Notes: a model not told the origin generated them from the sequence alone. 64,000 nt of DNA from Kitasatospora xanthocidica (GCF_014656195.1 NZ_BNBY01000001.1:152703-216702); one strand, 5' to 3'. Positions 47,910-56,712 are shown, counted from the first letter of the stretch. Translations and numbers: made by a program.

Positions 47910-48858
47910 GGGTTCACCTCGTCCAATCGGGGGGTGAGCCCGCAGGGCCGCCGCGCGATCCTTGGCCGGGAGCGCGGCGGCCCGACTCATGCGGGCTGAG
48001 CTTCTCGTCGTTCACGAGCAGCCGCGGAACCCGACGCAGGCCCGCCGCAACTGGGCGGCCGGCGCGCGCCGGGGACCGTGATCGCTGGTAAGGCGACCGG
48101 AAGCGGTGAGCCCCGCCCGCTGATCAGCGGCGGGGCTGGATACAGATCCGGGGCATGCCCATGGCGGGCTCCTCAGGTCGAAGCCCCGGTGGGGCCGCGG
48201 GTCGTGGGGTTGCCCGTCCTACGGGCGTCAGGTCTCTCGGGCCTGGTCCGGTGCTTCATCTCTGCTCAGCACAAGCAGGGCGGCGCACCCAGAACGGGGT
48301 GCTGCGTGGCTCGCTGCCGCCGACGACATCACCCGGTCGCCTCGGGGGCGGTCTGTCTCATCCCGCCACGTGCGTTGGGACTCCGCTGTACTCCCGGTGT
48401 TGCCATCCAGCCGTACGAATCGGCCTGGTCAGCGTCCCGTTCGGCCCCACACCCCCGAAGGGGTGGCATGCCACTGCCTAGGGGGAGGGCATCGCTGCCC
48501 TCGCGTCGGTCCCGCACGATCACTGTTCAGTTCTCAAGGGGCTGCGCTTCCCTGGCCGACCCTGACGAGCCGACTTCCGGGCGCAATTGCCCAGCTCAGA
48601 GCAGCCCAAAGAAGGGCCTCAAGAGCTGGTGGTAGTTGCAGCGGGCCCGCTGGTTCGTAGGCCCGTTCTGCTGCGACAAGCCTGCTCCGACGCACAGCGC
48701 CAGACCAATGACGGCCTGTCATATGAGGCTTTCCGCCGAGGCGTTGCCCTCACAATCAACATGGTGCACCTAGTGCGCCAAGTTGGCAAGCGCTTCGCCG
48801 CTGCGTCGCTGCGGCACACTGGTGCACTAAGTGCGATACGTCGACTGGAGGATCACTG
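47910..48858. other. 949-bp non-coding region with several hairpins
   Basis: No convincing gene. It holds a CACCCC/GGGGTG hairpin (48450-48465), an overlapping 12-bp palindrome GTGGCATGCCAC (48463-48474) and a GAGGGCA/TGCCCTC hairpin (48485-48502). At 48521-48539 is a tract whose minus strand, CCTTGAGAACTGAACAGTG, resembles the conserved leader element of actinobacterial rRNA operons. The region between the leftward operon and the rightward repressor must contain both promoters. It may encode a structured leader or small RNA. Confidence 0.5.
48763..48836. promoter_or_regulatory. Paired operator-like sites upstream of the GntR gene
   Basis: Two similar sites, GGTGCACCTAGTGCGC (48763-48778) and GGTGCACTAAGTGCGA (48821-48836), each with GTGCAC and AGTGC halves. 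They lie 58 bp apart just before the GntR-family gene. They are good candidates for its autoregulatory operator. Confidence 0.6.
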
Positions 48859-49281
48859 GTGACCGAGTTCCAAGGCGCGCCGGCCTATCTCCAGCTAGCC
48901 GATGACCTGCGGGAACAGATCCGCAGCGGCAAGCTGGCCGCAGGCACCGCACTGTCGTCAACGCAGAAGCTCATGGACAGCCACGGCGTGTCGAGCACCG
49001 TCGTGAAGAACGCCGTGTCCCTGCTTCGCACAGAGGGCTACGTGATCGGACACCAGGGCAAGGGCGTGTTCGTCCAGTTCCCGCCGCGGTTGGCCGGGCA
49101 TTCCCGGGGGGCCGCTGACTGGGCTGTTCCGGTGCTGCAAGCCAGCCAGGCAATCGAACACGCTCTCCGCGAGTTGGCTCACGGCGAGGGGGAGGGTGCA
49201 GATGCCGAAGCGGCTCTCCAGCGCTGGCGGGACGCGTTCGATTCGCTTCCTGACAGCGTGAAGAGCCGCTTGGCGGAGTAG
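48859..49281 (+). CDS. GntR-family repressor (KorSA-like)
   Basis: 140 residues. The N-terminal winged helix (AYLQLADDLREQIRSGKLAA, STQKLMDSHGVSSTVVKNAV, GYVIGHQGKGVFV) is typical GntR. The short C-terminal helical part lacks a full effector domain, as in KorSA of pSAM2. KorSA represses pra and keeps the AICE quiescent, so a similar role is likely. GTG at 48859 with GGAGG upstream. Operator-like repeats precede it. Confidence 0.88.
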   Translation: MTEFQGAPAYLQLADDLREQIRSGKLAAGTALSSTQKLMDSHGVSSTVVKNAVSLLRTEGYVIGHQGKGVFVQFPPRLAGHSRGAADWAVPVLQASQAIEHALRELAHGEGEGADAEAALQRWRDAFDSLPDSVKSRLAE

Positions 49282-49282
49282 G

Positions 49283-50221
49283 TCAGAGGCCGTCGTGGCT
49301 GGTCGCCGCCCACCCGTCTCGGATCAGGTCGTGGAGTCCGGACCGTTCAGGCTTCCACCCGAACTCCGTCGTGATCCGGGTGAGGTCGGCGACCAGTCGG
49401 GGCGGTTCCGGCTGCGGAGGGCGGTGAACGACCGGCACCGGTCGCCCAGTCACCTGCTCCACGGCATCGACGATCTCGCGCATGCTCGCCGGAGTTGCGC
49501 CCACGTTGTAGGCCCGGTGCGCGAACTCCCCTGCGTGCAATGCCAAAACGTACGCGCGGGCCAGGTCATCCACGTGGACGAAGTCCCGGACGGCGCTGCC
49601 GTCGCCGTTCATCTCCAGGTGCGGGTGGCGGCCGGCTGCCACGGCGAGCGCCTTCGGGATGATCCGGGATTCGTCGGAGTCCCCCACCCCGCCGACCGAG
49701 CCTGCGATGTTGAAGCACCGCAGGCTCACCGCCCGAACGGTGCCGCGCTCGCCTTCGCGCTTGAGCAGTTCGTCCGCGGCAAGCTTCGAGACACCGTACG
49801 GGTTGCTCGGGGCGGGAACGACGTCCTCGCCGATCGGTTGCTGCTCCGGGGCACCGTAGATCGCGGCCGTCGAGCCGAGGACAACCACAGGACGCTCCGT
49901 GGCAGCCCGACCGGGCAGCGCGGCCAGCAGGGCTGCGGTTCCGTTGACGTTGACGTCGTGGTACTCGTCGGGCATCTCGAAGGACTCGCGCACCCTCGTG
50001 AGCGCAGCCAGGTGGCAGACGGCGTGCACACCGCGCACGGCCGATGCAACGGCTTGCTCGTCGCGGATGTCGCCGTGGACCACGTCGACGACCGGCAGCT
50101 CAGGGAGCGGGGCACCCGGGGGTCGATGGGTCAGGGCAACCACCTCGTGGCCCGCCTCGGCAAGTCGCCGGACAACCGCGTTGCCGACGTAGCCGAAAGC
50201 ACCCGTCACGAGTACGCGCAC
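49283..50221 (-). CDS. NAD-dependent epimerase/dehydratase (GalE-like extended SDR), cargo
   Basis: 312 residues. NAD-binding GAFGYVG at the N-terminus, catalytic YGVSK (YxxxK), and the substrate-binding region with LRCFNIAGSVGG and RDFVHVDDLARAY typical of UDP-sugar 4-epimerases. The usual length is about 320-340, so it is complete. GTG at 50221 with GAGGAGG. It is convergent with the GntR gene and 12 bases after the XRE/Nudix-like gene stop, so probably co-transcribed with it. An unusual cargo in an AICE core. Substrate unknown. Confidence 0.9.
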   Translation of the reverse strand: MRVLVTGAFGYVGNAVVRRLAEAGHEVVALTHRPPGAPLPELPVVDVVHGDIRDEQAVASAVRGVHAVCHLAALTRVRESFEMPDEYHDVNVNGTAALLAALPGRAATERPVVVLGSTAAIYGAPEQQPIGEDVVPAPSNPYGVSKLAADELLKREGERGTVRAVSLRCFNIAGSVGGVGDSDESRIIPKALAVAAGRHPHLEMNGDGSAVRDFVHVDDLARAYVLALHAGEFAHRAYNVGATPASMREIVDAVEQVTGRPVPVVHRPPQPEPPRLVADLTRITTEFGWKPERSGLHDLIRDGWAATSHDGL

Positions 50222-50232
50222 GGAGTTCCTCC

Positions 50233-51834
50233 TCAGTTCAGGATCAGTCCGCGATGCTGCCACGCCAGGTCGAGGCACGCGGCGGCGGCAGACGCGAGCG
50301 GTTCATTCTCCAGCAGGTGGCGAATGTTGGCCTCAGTGAAGTCGATCCCGCCGGCCTTGCCCGTGCCGGTGATGACGTTGCCCTCCGTGTTGCGGGAGAC
50401 CATGCCGGAGAAGACTGAGTCGTAGACATCGGCCTCGATCACCACGGCGCTGAGGATCTCGCCCGCCAGCGTGAGCGGGTCCAAGCCGATCCCGAAGCAG
50501 TACGGCCGAATCTTGCCCGCGCGCCGGGCCTCGTTGAGCGTGCGGAACGGCTCGACCCCGTCGTAGTCGATGGGCTCGCCGCTGCTGCCGTCGGCCTCCG
50601 GGTCGCCCAGGAACTCCTCCGCGTACTCGCGGAGCACGTTGCGCCAGAGGTCGAAGTCGTTCGACTGGTCCCACGGCATCACCGAGGACGGCTGGAACAC
50701 GCCCGCGGGCATGATGTGGTACGTCCCGCCGGCCAGCGCCACGTTGCTCGCCGCACGGTGGTGCAGTGGGAACGACGCCGTCCCGTCCGGAGCGAGCCGG
50801 ATGGTCAGGGTGTCGATGGACGGCAGCAGCGGACGCCGACCGAGGTCGAACGGGTCGCCGACCAGCGCGCGAAACGGGAGCGCATCCCAGTTCGGCTCCC
50901 CGATCCATGCGGGGTCGCTGCCGGTCGCCAGCCACGCTCCCGCCAGCTCGTGGGCCACCCCCTCGCAGACGTCTGCCATGTCGAAGTAGGTCGTGTAGCC
51001 GAACGACAGCTTGGGTCGGCCGTCAATCTGGGTGACGTCGAGCAGCCGGAAGCTCGGCCGGTTCACGAACAGCGACGGCCGGTCGACCATGCGGATGGCC
51101 TGCGAGTACCGGGCGAATCGCCCGCCGGTCGCGGCCAAGGGCCGGACGCCCTCGGACTCCGGCTCGGCGCCCACGATCTCCGGCGGAACCGTCTGCGGCA
51201 ACCACGTGAGGTTGATGTCGCCGAAGTCCAAGGGTTCCGGCCACATCCAACCGGCCGTCGTGAGCACCGGGCTGTTCCCCGCGCGGCCCACGTCCGGGTA
51301 CAGCCGGGCGGCGGCGCTGGTGAGTTCGCTCCGGTGCCGGTTCAGGTCCCGGCGGGTCATCCGCCAACGACGCTGTTCCTCGGCGGCATCCTGCGGATCC
51401 GCCTCGCCGCTGGAGGCCGAGACGACGGTCGGCTCGACGGTCGGCAACAGGCCCAACTCATCCTCCGGTAGCCCCAGTACCTGGGCCAGGCGCCGAAGCT
51501 CGTCCATGTCCTTGATCACGCGCTTCCCGCGCTCCAACAGCGAGACGTACGACTGGTCGTAGCCCAGCAGGTCGGCGAGATCCTGCTGCTTCAGCTTGTG
51601 GAGCGCGCGGTAGGCCTTCAGGACGTCTCCGAGGTTGGACCCGTCCGGCGGCGCGGTGCGCTCCGCCGGGGCGGGGAGCCAGCTGACCGGCTTGGCCGCC
51701 GGGGTGGCCTGCGCAACTGCGGCGGCTGGCCCGATCGCGCGACGGCACGGGCTGCACACGGTGTCGGTGTTGCCGCGGCTCAGCTTGGCTCCGCACCGAG
51801 CGCAGACGGCAGGCGTCTTGGCCGTGGTGGTCAT
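50233..51834 (-). CDS. XRE-type regulator with zinc ribbon and Nudix-like C-terminal region
   Basis: 533 residues. 1-35 is a zinc ribbon (CARCGAKL, CSPCRR). About 68-128 is an XRE helix-turn-helix (LKQQDLADLLGYDQSYVSLL). The long C-terminal part contains VLREYAEEFLG, matching the REUxEExG core of the Nudix box, but the upstream Gly and Glu are not conserved, so activity is doubtful. In pSAM2 the transfer-immunity protein Pif has a Nudix motif, and this could be its functional counterpart. ATG at 51834. Followed by the epimerase gene. Confidence 0.82.
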   Translation of the reverse strand: MTTTAKTPAVCARCGAKLSRGNTDTVCSPCRRAIGPAAAVAQATPAAKPVSWLPAPAERTAPPDGSNLGDVLKAYRALHKLKQQDLADLLGYDQSYVSLLERGKRVIKDMDELRRLAQVLGLPEDELGLLPTVEPTVVSASSGEADPQDAAEEQRRWRMTRRDLNRHRSELTSAAARLYPDVGRAGNSPVLTTAGWMWPEPLDFGDINLTWLPQTVPPEIVGAEPESEGVRPLAATGGRFARYSQAIRMVDRPSLFVNRPSFRLLDVTQIDGRPKLSFGYTTYFDMADVCEGVAHELAGAWLATGSDPAWIGEPNWDALPFRALVGDPFDLGRRPLLPSIDTLTIRLAPDGTASFPLHHRAASNVALAGGTYHIMPAGVFQPSSVMPWDQSNDFDLWRNVLREYAEEFLGDPEADGSSGEPIDYDGVEPFRTLNEARRAGKIRPYCFGIGLDPLTLAGEILSAVVIEADVYDSVFSGMVSRNTEGNVITGTGKAGGIDFTEANIRHLLENEPLASAAAACLDLAWQHRGLILN

Positions 51835-52414
51835 GAGGCATCTGTCCCTTCAGGGGTTCGACCCACGCCAGAAGCATTCAACTTCATCGATGTCCCGTGG
51901 GTGAGGCGTTCGATCAAGAGACCCCTTCCGGCCCATGCCGTCCATCAGCGATCGCCCTGCGACAGCAAGACCGCACACGGACTGAGCTCAAGGGGTCGGC
52001 CTGGCTGGCCCTACGGGGAGTGACGCTTCCCCTCCACAGCGCGGCCGCCTACTCGACCCAGCGGGCCATCGGTGACACTCCGTGCCCACAGGCTCTGTGG
52101 ACAGAGCATGTGGATATCGAGCAGACAGCTGTGGATAGCGCAGGTCAGCCCTTGTGGACGCAACATCTAGTGGCCCTGTGGACAAGTAGGCCCAACATCT
52201 GGTGCCGGTATGTCGTTGCAGAGTGTCAGTTGAGGGTGCTTCACTTAAGTTGCTCAAAGTGAGCAGGCCCCAACCTCGGGGTCGACAGAAAGTCGTGCCC
52301 ACCGAGATGTTGGGGCCCAATGCGTTGGTCGCGCCGTTGGACCCTACCCCGCCGTAGCCCTGCTACCAAGGGGGCATCCGCCGTACGTGGTGCACGCGTC
52401 AGAAGGGATAGCCC
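51835..52414. other. 580-bp non-coding region with DnaA-box-like cluster
   Basis: No convincing gene. It holds the five TGTGGA-type boxes at 52096-52185, three copies of CAACATCT or its complement (52161, 52192, 52305) and an AT-richer stretch at 52220-52260 with imperfect symmetry CACTT/AAGTG. The layout resembles a replication origin or a regulatory region for the XRE gene. Confidence 0.5.
52096..52185. repeat. DnaA-box-like repeats
   Basis: Five direct 9-mers: TGTGGACAG (52096), TGTGGATAT (52109), TGTGGATAG (52130), TGTGGACGC (52153) and TGTGGACAA (52177). The last is the exact complement of the Streptomyces DnaA box TTGTCCACA. All are in the same orientation within 90 bp. Confidence 0.65.
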
Positions 52415-52657
52415 ATGGCCGGCAGGCCCAAAACCGCGCACGTGACGCAGCGTCCGGACGGCACGTGGCAGGCGAAGTACGAGGGCGCCGCGCGCGCGAT
52501 CGCCGTCACCTCTACCCAGGCGGAGGCCGATCAGCGAGCCGCCGCCGCCGTTCGCAACGCCGGCGGAGGCGAGGTTGTCCGCCACCGCCGGGACGGCACG
52601 ATCGGCGACAAGCGCACGATCAAGCCCGGCAACGACCCGTTCCCCCCGAAGGGCTGA
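52415..52657 (+). CDS. DUF2188 protein
   Basis: 80 residues with the DUF2188 pattern: HVTQRPDGTWQAKYEGAARA, an Ala-rich helix (TQAEADQRAAAAVRNAGGGE) and VVRHRRDGTIGDKRTI. Small basic-acidic protein common on plasmids and genomic islands. Function unknown. ATG at 52415 with AGAAGGGA upstream. Confidence 0.88.
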   Translation: MAGRPKTAHVTQRPDGTWQAKYEGAARAIAVTSTQAEADQRAAAAVRNAGGGEVVRHRRDGTIGDKRTIKPGNDPFPPKG

Positions 52658-52662
52658 TCGCC

Positions 52663-52821
52663 ATGGCCAAGTACAAGATCAACCCCGGGTACGACGACGT
52701 CCGGACCGTGGAGGCGCAGACCTACCAGGTGGTGGACGACTTCATCCACTTCCTGGACCACCGCGGAGACCTGGTGCTTACCGTCCGCGCCGCGCACGTC
52801 TTCGTGATCGAGCGGGAGTGA
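52663..52821 (+). CDS. Small hypothetical protein
   Basis: 52 residues (MAKYKINPGYDDVRTVEAQT, ending AAHVFVIERE), beta-rich by eye. The ATG lies five bases after the DUF2188 stop, so the two are co-transcribed. Last gene before attR. Function unknown. Confidence 0.78.
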   Translation: MAKYKINPGYDDVRTVEAQTYQVVDDFIHFLDHRGDLVLTVRAAHVFVIERE

Positions 52822-52842
52822 CGCGGTCCGTGGTTGGCGCCT

Positions 52843-52867
52843 CCCGGGAGAATCTCGGGAGAAGATC
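52843..52867. repeat. Candidate integrase arm-type repeats, right
   Basis: CGGGAGAA at 52845-52852 and 52856-52863, again 11 bases apart, mirror the pair inside attL. The conserved spacing on both ends supports binding by the integrase arm domain. Confidence 0.5.
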
Positions 52868-52969
52868 TTGAGGCCGATGCACCTCCGACCCGATCGAGAC
52901 CTCCGTAAGCCGCCCCTCTGACCTGCGCGAATAGCAGCTTCTGCAGGTCAGTAGGCGGCCCGGACCTCA

Positions 52970-53017
52970 TTCGGGACGAAGAGGCCGTGGGTTCAAATCC
53001 CGCCACCCCGACCCAGT
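52970..53017. other. attR (48-bp core with 3' half of tRNA-Pro)
   Basis: A perfect copy of 32881-32928. The upstream half of the cloverleaf is absent, so this is not a functional tRNA gene. It marks the right end of the AICE. Confidence 0.95.
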
Positions 53018-53018
53018 G

Positions 53019-53054
53019 CAGAGGGCCTGCCGGAGAAATCCGGCAGGCCCTCTG
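53019..53054. terminator. Hairpin downstream of attR
   Basis: A 15-bp perfect stem (53019-53033 with 53040-53054) and a 6-base loop. It is probably the original tRNA-Pro terminator, displaced by the insertion; the element brings its own at 32938. Confidence 0.85.
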
Positions 53055-53226
53055 TCGTTGTGTATGCCCGGCTGAGTGACTGAGCCTCAGCGGAGCCCCC
53101 GCCGACGACCCCTCCGCGGCTGTGACGCGGCACGCTCGGCCCACTCGGCACCCGATCGGACCACTGCTCCCGTCGCGATCGCCCGCACCGCCGACACCGG
53201 GCTGAACCCCGGCGGGCGAGCCGGGC
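53055..53226. other. Gap between attR terminator and the LuxR gene
   Basis: 172 bases of GC-rich sequence with no gene. With 52822-53054 it completes the 405-bp stretch between 52821 and 53227, whose other contents are the arm repeats, attR and hairpin. Confidence 0.5.
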
Positions 53227-55998
53227 TCAGAGGGTGGTGGGGAGTTCGGTGCGGGAGGTGATGTCGAGCTTCGGGTAGGCCTTGTAGAGGTGGTGGGCGA
53301 CGGTGCGGGGGCTGAGGAAGAGCTGGGCGGCGATGTCGCGGTTGGTGAGGCCCCGGGCGGCGAGGCGGGCGATCTGGAGTTCCTGGGGGGTGAGGGAGGA
53401 GTGGGGGGAGGGGGCGGTGCCGGAGGGGGTGGGGGCGGGGGTGCCGGTGGCGGAGAGTTCGGTGCGGGCGCGGGCGGCCCAGGGGTGGGCGGCGAGGCGG
53501 TCGAAGGTTTCCAGGGCGGCGCGCAGGTGGGGGCGGGCGTCGGTGCGGCGGCGGGTGCGGCGCAGCCATTCGCCGTAGAGGAGGGCGGTGCGGGCCTGTT
53601 CGAAGGGGCGGTGGCCGGGTTCGTGCAGGTCGAGGGCGGCACGGTAGGCGGCTTCGGCGAGTTCGTCGGGGCCGAGCAGGGCTTGGCAGCGCAGGCGGAG
53701 GGCTTCGGCCCAGGGGCGGTCGGCGGCGGCGGCCCAGCGGGCGAAGCGCTCGTAGGGTTCGGCGGCGCGGTCGGGGGTGCCGAGGCGGACGGCGGCTTCG
53801 ACGAGGTCGGGGACGGCGCGGGTGGCGCTGACGTGGTGCCGGTGCGGGCCGGTGGTGAGGGTGTGCAGGCGGTCGGCGGCGTCGCCGGCGCGGCCCTGGC
53901 CGAGGTCGAGCAGGGCGAGTGCCCAGTGCGCCCAGGGGAGGCCGGCGGCGGTGGCGGCGGTCTGCGGGCCGGTGGTGGCGAGGGCGGTGGCGGCGAGTTC
54001 GGCGCACCGGTCGGTGCGGCCGTCGAGTGCGGCCACGTAGGCGAGCAGCGCGGTGAGTTGGCTGACCCACTGGTGCTGGCCGGTGTCGCGGGCCAGTGCG
54101 AGGGCCTCGGTGGCGGTGAGTTCGGCGTCGCGGTGGCGGCCGTGGAAGAGCTCGGCTTCGGCGAGGAAGAACTGCAGGGTGGGCATCACGCCGACGGTGC
54201 CCTTGGCGCGGGCTTCGGCGACGAGTTCGCCGCCGAGTTCGGCGGTTTCCTCGTCGCGGCCGAGGATGAGGGTGGCACCGCACAGCTGGACCAGGTCGCC
54301 CGGGCTCTCGGCACCGGCCCGGCGGGCGGCGTCGGCGGTCTCCCGGACGGGCGGCAGCGGTGCGGCGGGCCGGCCGAGGGCGGGGAGGACGGCGGCGGGC
54401 AGGTGGCGGGCGAGCGGGGCGAGGGGGTCGCCGTCGGCCAGCGGGAGGGCGGCGAGGCGGTCGAGGACGGCGATCACCGGTTCCTCGCCCGCGTACCAGG
54501 CGGTGTGGAAGGCCTGGAACAGCATCCGGGCGGCGTACGAGGGGTCGATGCCGGTGCCGGCGGCGTCGAGCAGCAGCCGGTAGGCGGTCGGGTAGGAGCC
54601 GCGCCAGAAGTGCGCGGTGGCCCGGACCTGGTCGAGCAGGGCGTGCGCCAGGGCGTCGTCGGTACGGGCCGCGGCCTCGTCGGCGAGCGTCTCGGCGCGG
54701 ACCAACTCGCCTTCCTCGGTGGCGGCTTCGGCGGCCAGGACGAGCCGGCGGGTGGCGGCGTCGCGGTCGGGGGTGAGCCGGGCGGCGCGCTCGTACGCGG
54801 CGGCGCCGCCGTGGCCGCCGTGGCGTTCGGCGCGGACGGCGGCGCGTTCGAGCGCGTCGGCGAGGTCGGTGTCGGGGGCGGTGGCGGCGAGGGCGAGGTG
54901 CCAGGTGCGGCGGTCGCCGTCGGGCAGCACCGCGGCCACGGCCCGGTGGACGGCCAGCTTCTGGTGGTGCGGTGCCCGTTGCAGGATGGCGGAGCGCAGC
55001 AACGGGTGCCGGAAGGTGATCCGGCGGTCGACGGTGACGGTCACCAGGCCCGATTCCTCGGCGGGGGCGAGGTGTTCGGCGGTGACGCCGAGCGTGGCCG
55101 CCGCGGGCAGGACGACGTCGAGTTCGCCGCGCTCCTCGGCGGCGGCGACCAGGAGCAGCGTCTGGGTGGCCGCGGGCAGGCCGGTGACCTGGCCGTGGAA
55201 GGCGATCAGCAGTCTGCTGGTGAGCGGCAGGCCGCCGGGGGCGTGTGCCTGCGGCCCGGCGGCGACGGGGAGTTCGGTGAGCGCGAGCGGGTTGCCGGCG
55301 GCTTCGGCGAGCAGCCGGTCGCGGACGGCGGCGGGCAGCTCGGGGCCGGTCCGCCGGGCCAGCAGCCGGGTGGCGTCGGCCTCGGCGAGGGCGGTCACCT
55401 CCAGCTCGGGGAGGCCGAGTCCGCGCTCGGGCGACGCACCCGCTGACGCGCCCACACCGGGGCCACCGCCGGGGCCGCCGCCGGTACGGGAGGCGAGCAG
55501 CAGGGCCACCCCTTCGGCCTGGAGGCGCCGGGCGGCCAGCAGCAGCGCGTCCAGCGAGGCCCGGTCCAGCCACTGCACGTCGTCCAGGACGCACAACAGC
55601 GGCTGATCGGCGGCGAGTTCGGCGAGCAGGGCGAGCGTGGCGAGCCCGACCAGCAGCCGGTCACCACTGCCCCCCTCGCCGCCGGACGGGCCGCCGTCGG
55701 CCAGCCCGAACGCCGCCTCCAGGGCGCGTCGCTGCGGCCCCGGCAGGGCGTCCAGCCGGTCCAGGCCGGGCGCGAGCAGCAGGCTCAGCCCGGCGTACGG
55801 CAGCTCGGCCTCGTACTCGACGCCCGCCGCCCGGATCACCCGGAACGTCTCCCCCGCCCGCGCGACGGCGTCGTCCAGCAGGGCGGTCTTGCCGATGCCG
55901 GCCTCGCCCCGGAGCAGCAGGACGCCGCTGCGGCCGGCCCGCGCCGCGTCCAACAGCCTGTCCACGGCGGCCTGTTCGTTGTCCCTCCCGTACAGCAT
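53227..55998 (-). CDS. LuxR-family ATPase transcriptional regulator (LAL type)
   Basis: 923 residues. N-terminal AAA-type ATPase with P-loop LLRGEAGIGKTALL at about 28-41 and Walker B-like LLCVLDDVQWLD. A long helical-repeat middle follows (about 360-840), then a C-terminal LuxR HTH (about 855-915): LTPQELQIARLAARGLTNRD then LSPRTVAHHLYKAYPKLDI. Size and order match LAL regulators. Start ATG at 55998. It is the first backbone gene right of the AICE and is divergent from the SnoaL-like gene. Target genes unknown; the adjacent exporter is a candidate. Confidence 0.92.
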   Translation of the reverse strand: MLYGRDNEQAAVDRLLDAARAGRSGVLLLRGEAGIGKTALLDDAVARAGETFRVIRAAGVEYEAELPYAGLSLLLAPGLDRLDALPGPQRRALEAAFGLADGGPSGGEGGSGDRLLVGLATLALLAELAADQPLLCVLDDVQWLDRASLDALLLAARRLQAEGVALLLASRTGGGPGGGPGVGASAGASPERGLGLPELEVTALAEADATRLLARRTGPELPAAVRDRLLAEAAGNPLALTELPVAAGPQAHAPGGLPLTSRLLIAFHGQVTGLPAATQTLLLVAAAEERGELDVVLPAAATLGVTAEHLAPAEESGLVTVTVDRRITFRHPLLRSAILQRAPHHQKLAVHRAVAAVLPDGDRRTWHLALAATAPDTDLADALERAAVRAERHGGHGGAAAYERAARLTPDRDAATRRLVLAAEAATEEGELVRAETLADEAAARTDDALAHALLDQVRATAHFWRGSYPTAYRLLLDAAGTGIDPSYAARMLFQAFHTAWYAGEEPVIAVLDRLAALPLADGDPLAPLARHLPAAVLPALGRPAAPLPPVRETADAARRAGAESPGDLVQLCGATLILGRDEETAELGGELVAEARAKGTVGVMPTLQFFLAEAELFHGRHRDAELTATEALALARDTGQHQWVSQLTALLAYVAALDGRTDRCAELAATALATTGPQTAATAAGLPWAHWALALLDLGQGRAGDAADRLHTLTTGPHRHHVSATRAVPDLVEAAVRLGTPDRAAEPYERFARWAAAADRPWAEALRLRCQALLGPDELAEAAYRAALDLHEPGHRPFEQARTALLYGEWLRRTRRRTDARPHLRAALETFDRLAAHPWAARARTELSATGTPAPTPSGTAPSPHSSLTPQELQIARLAARGLTNRDIAAQLFLSPRTVAHHLYKAYPKLDITSRTELPTTL

Positions 55999-56212
55999 GC
56001 CCCGACCCTACCCACCCGGCCCCCGCCCACCCCAGCGGGAAACCCCGACCGTACGGGTGGCGGCGCCTCGGCCACCCGGGTGGCGGCGCCCCGCCCGTAC
56101 CTACGTACCCCCATGCCTATACGTGACGGATTCGCCGCCGCCCGCCCGTCCCTACCGTGGTGAGCACCGGGAACGACCGGGACAACAACCCACTGGAACA
56201 CGGGAGATGACG

Positions 56213-56590
56213 ATGACCGAGATCACCACCGCCGCCCTGCAGCAGCTCGCCGAGCGCTACATCGCGGTGTGGAACGAGACCGACCCGGCGGCCCGCCGGA
56301 AGCTGATCGACGAGGCGTGGGCCGAGGACGGCCGCTACACCGACCCGCTGGCCTCCGTGGTCGGCCGGGACGCGATCGACGCGCTGATCGGCGCGGCCCA
56401 GGCCCAGTTCCCGGGGCTGGAGTTCACCCTCGGCCCGGTGGACGCGCACCACGACATCGCCCGCTTCACCTGGAACCTCGGCCCGGCCGGCGCGGAGCCG
56501 GTGGTGATCGGCTTCGACGTGCTGACGGCCACGCCGGAGGGGCGGATCGGCGCGGTGTACGGCTTCCTGGACCTCGTGCCGGGCGCCTGA
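56213..56590 (+). CDS. SnoaL-like/NTF2-fold protein
   Basis: 125 residues of the SnoaL-like (NTF2) fold: RYIAVWNETDPAARRKLIDE, DGRYTDPLASVVGRDAIDAL and the beta-rich end GRIGAVYGFLDLVPGA. Members are small hydrolases, cyclases or ligand-binding proteins. ATG at 56213 has GGGAG six bases upstream; ATG at 56207 is too close to it. Followed by the MFS exporter on the same strand, 122 bases on. Confidence 0.85.
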   Translation: MTEITTAALQQLAERYIAVWNETDPAARRKLIDEAWAEDGRYTDPLASVVGRDAIDALIGAAQAQFPGLEFTLGPVDAHHDIARFTWNLGPAGAEPVVIGFDVLTATPEGRIGAVYGFLDLVPGA

Positions 56591-56712
56591 GCCCTGCGCC
56601 GCCGACCAGGCACCCGGGGGCGGGCCGCTTCCCGGCCCGCCCCACTCCCGCCCGTCCCCTCCCCACCCCCGCCCGTCGCCCGGGCACCCGACCGCCCTGA
56701 GGAGAGCCCGAG

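Noticed and set aside
48078..48635. 185-residue plus-strand frame in the AICE non-coding region
   Set aside because: Irregular codon use, several Cys/Arg runs, no ribosome site and it runs through the hairpins; unlikely to be coding.
52970..53017. Second tRNA-Pro gene
   Set aside because: Only the 3' half is present; the D-arm and 5' acceptor strand are missing, so it is attR.
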